5,821 nt of DNA, taken from positions 1-5,821 of the forward strand of contig JALTKC010000197.1 in the NCBI GenBank assembly GCA_027076245.1, in the 5' to 3' direction. Below the pieces are notes generated by a model that saw nothing but the letters and a program-made list of their open reading frames with translations, ran no database searches and had not been told where the DNA came from. The stretch is from Gammaproteobacteria bacterium (lineage in GTDB: Bacteria; Pseudomonadota; Gammaproteobacteria; GRL18). Position numbers and translations under genes: made by a program. Positions 5,230-5,821 of this stretch are shown one piece after another; the stretch's first letter is position 1; every line of letters starts with the position of its first letter.

Positions 5230-5821
5230 ATGCCAGATTTTTCAGCGGATTTTAATATTGATCCTGAAATTATCTATCTGAACCATGCCGCCGTTGCACC
5301 CTGGCCAATGGTTACAGCGGATGCTATTAAGTCATTTACTGATCAGAACAGCCATCTGGGCGCAGCCAATTATCCGCAATGGCTAAAAACTGAGCAAAAC
5401 CTTAAACAAAAACTGGCACAGCTCATTAACAGTCCATCAGAAAATAATATTGCCCTGGTTAAAAATACATCTGAAGCTCTGTCATTTGTGGCCAGCGGCC
5501 TGGACTGGCAGGCTGGAGACAGCATTGTCATAGCCAGAGAAGAATTCCCCTCCAACCGCATTGTCTGGCAGTCTCTGCAGCAGCAGGGAGTGACTGTAAA
5601 ACTGGTCAGTTTATATCATGATCGAAATAATTACTCACCGGAACAGAACCTGCTCAATGCCATAGATGATAGAACACGGCTATTGTCAGTCAGCTCGGTA
5701 CAATATGCTGACGGTCTGCGAATGGATCTGCAGCAATTAGGACAGTATTGTCAGCAGCATAATATTCTGTTTTGTGTAGACGCTATTCAGAGCCTCGGCG
5801 CCCTGCCGATAGATGTTCAGG
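5230..5821 (+). CDS. Class V aminotransferase-fold PLP-dependent enzyme (cysteine desulfurase-like superfamily), partial: C-terminus lies beyond the right edge
   Basis: The frame is open from ATG 5230 to the edge (197 codons plus 1 nt), about half of a usual 370-400 residue enzyme. Fold type I, class V features are in order: IYLNHAAVAPWP near the N-terminus (15-26), VKNTSEALSFVASGL (77-91), which matches the PLP-phosphate loop usually written as GTTEA, EEFPSNRIVWQ (104-114), the strand SVSSVQYADGLRMDL (153-167), and CVDAIQSLGALPIDV (182-196), where D184 should contact the pyridine nitrogen of PLP and Q187 the ring oxygen. The catalytic lysine lies beyond the window. Superfamily members include cysteine desulfurases, selenocysteine lyases, isopenicillin epimerase-like enzymes and kynureninase; the visible half does not decide between them. 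The start has AGGA 9 nt upstream. The gene diverges from the SCP2-like gene, and no functional link is evident. Confidence 0.88.
   Translation, partial: MPDFSADFNIDPEIIYLNHAAVAPWPMVTADAIKSFTDQNSHLGAANYPQWLKTEQNLKQKLAQLINSPSENNIALVKNTSEALSFVASGLDWQAGDSIVIAREEFPSNRIVWQSLQQQGVTVKLVSLYHDRNNYSPEQNLLNAIDDRTRLLSVSSVQYADGLRMDLQQLGQYCQQHNILFCVDAIQSLGALPIDVQ

Noticed and set aside
1..5821. Mobile element, CRISPR array, toxin-antitoxin pair or defence system
   Set aside because: No transposase, terminal repeats, spaced direct repeats or matching small gene pairs are visible; the genes are of housekeeping type.

Overview
The window looks like ordinary chromosomal DNA of a gammaproteobacterium. The CsdA/DeaD-type RNA helicase, class I PPK2 and M23 peptidase all read as gammaproteobacterial family members. 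Coding DNA is moderately GC-balanced and intergenic DNA is strongly AT-rich. Genus cannot be decided from the sequence. No phage, IS element, CRISPR array, tRNA or rRNA is visible.

Layout, from left to right. Positions 1-2388 hold three minus-strand genes that read as one compact operon. In transcription order they are a class I polyphosphate kinase 2 (1507-2388), an exported M23 (LytM-type) peptidoglycan peptidase (573-1496) and the start of an exported zinc/manganese-type ABC transporter binding protein (572 down to the left edge, truncated). The junctions are 10 nt and 0 nt. Positions 2389-2539 are an AT-rich gap with a consensus -10 box for ppk2 and a bipartite hairpin. Positions 2540-4369 encode a full-length DEAD-box RNA helicase with a DbpA-like RNA-binding domain and a basic tail (deaD/csdA), also on the minus strand, with its own -10 box just upstream. 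Positions 4451-4481 are a textbook bidirectional terminator. Positions 4513-4908 encode a small single-domain SCP2-like lipid-binding protein, minus strand. Positions 4909-5229 form the divergent intergenic region, rich in inverted repeats. From 5230 to the right edge runs the plus-strand start of a class V aminotransferase-fold PLP enzyme, truncated before its catalytic lysine.

How the parts relate. The helicase and the SCP2-like gene appear to be separate transcription units divided by the terminator. The ppk2-peptidase-binding protein cluster puts a cytoplasmic polyphosphate/nucleotide enzyme together with two exported proteins, one a predicted zinc enzyme and one a predicted zinc/manganese binder. 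A link through metal or envelope homeostasis is possible but is inference.

The points most worth a second look are a perfect 10-bp-arm palindrome overlapping a candidate promoter of the SCP2-like gene, three regularly spaced TGTCGT/ACGACA half-sites in the same divergent region, and non-canonical metal-ligand positions in both exported proteins of the operon. I see no clear evidence of an undescribed multi-gene system here.
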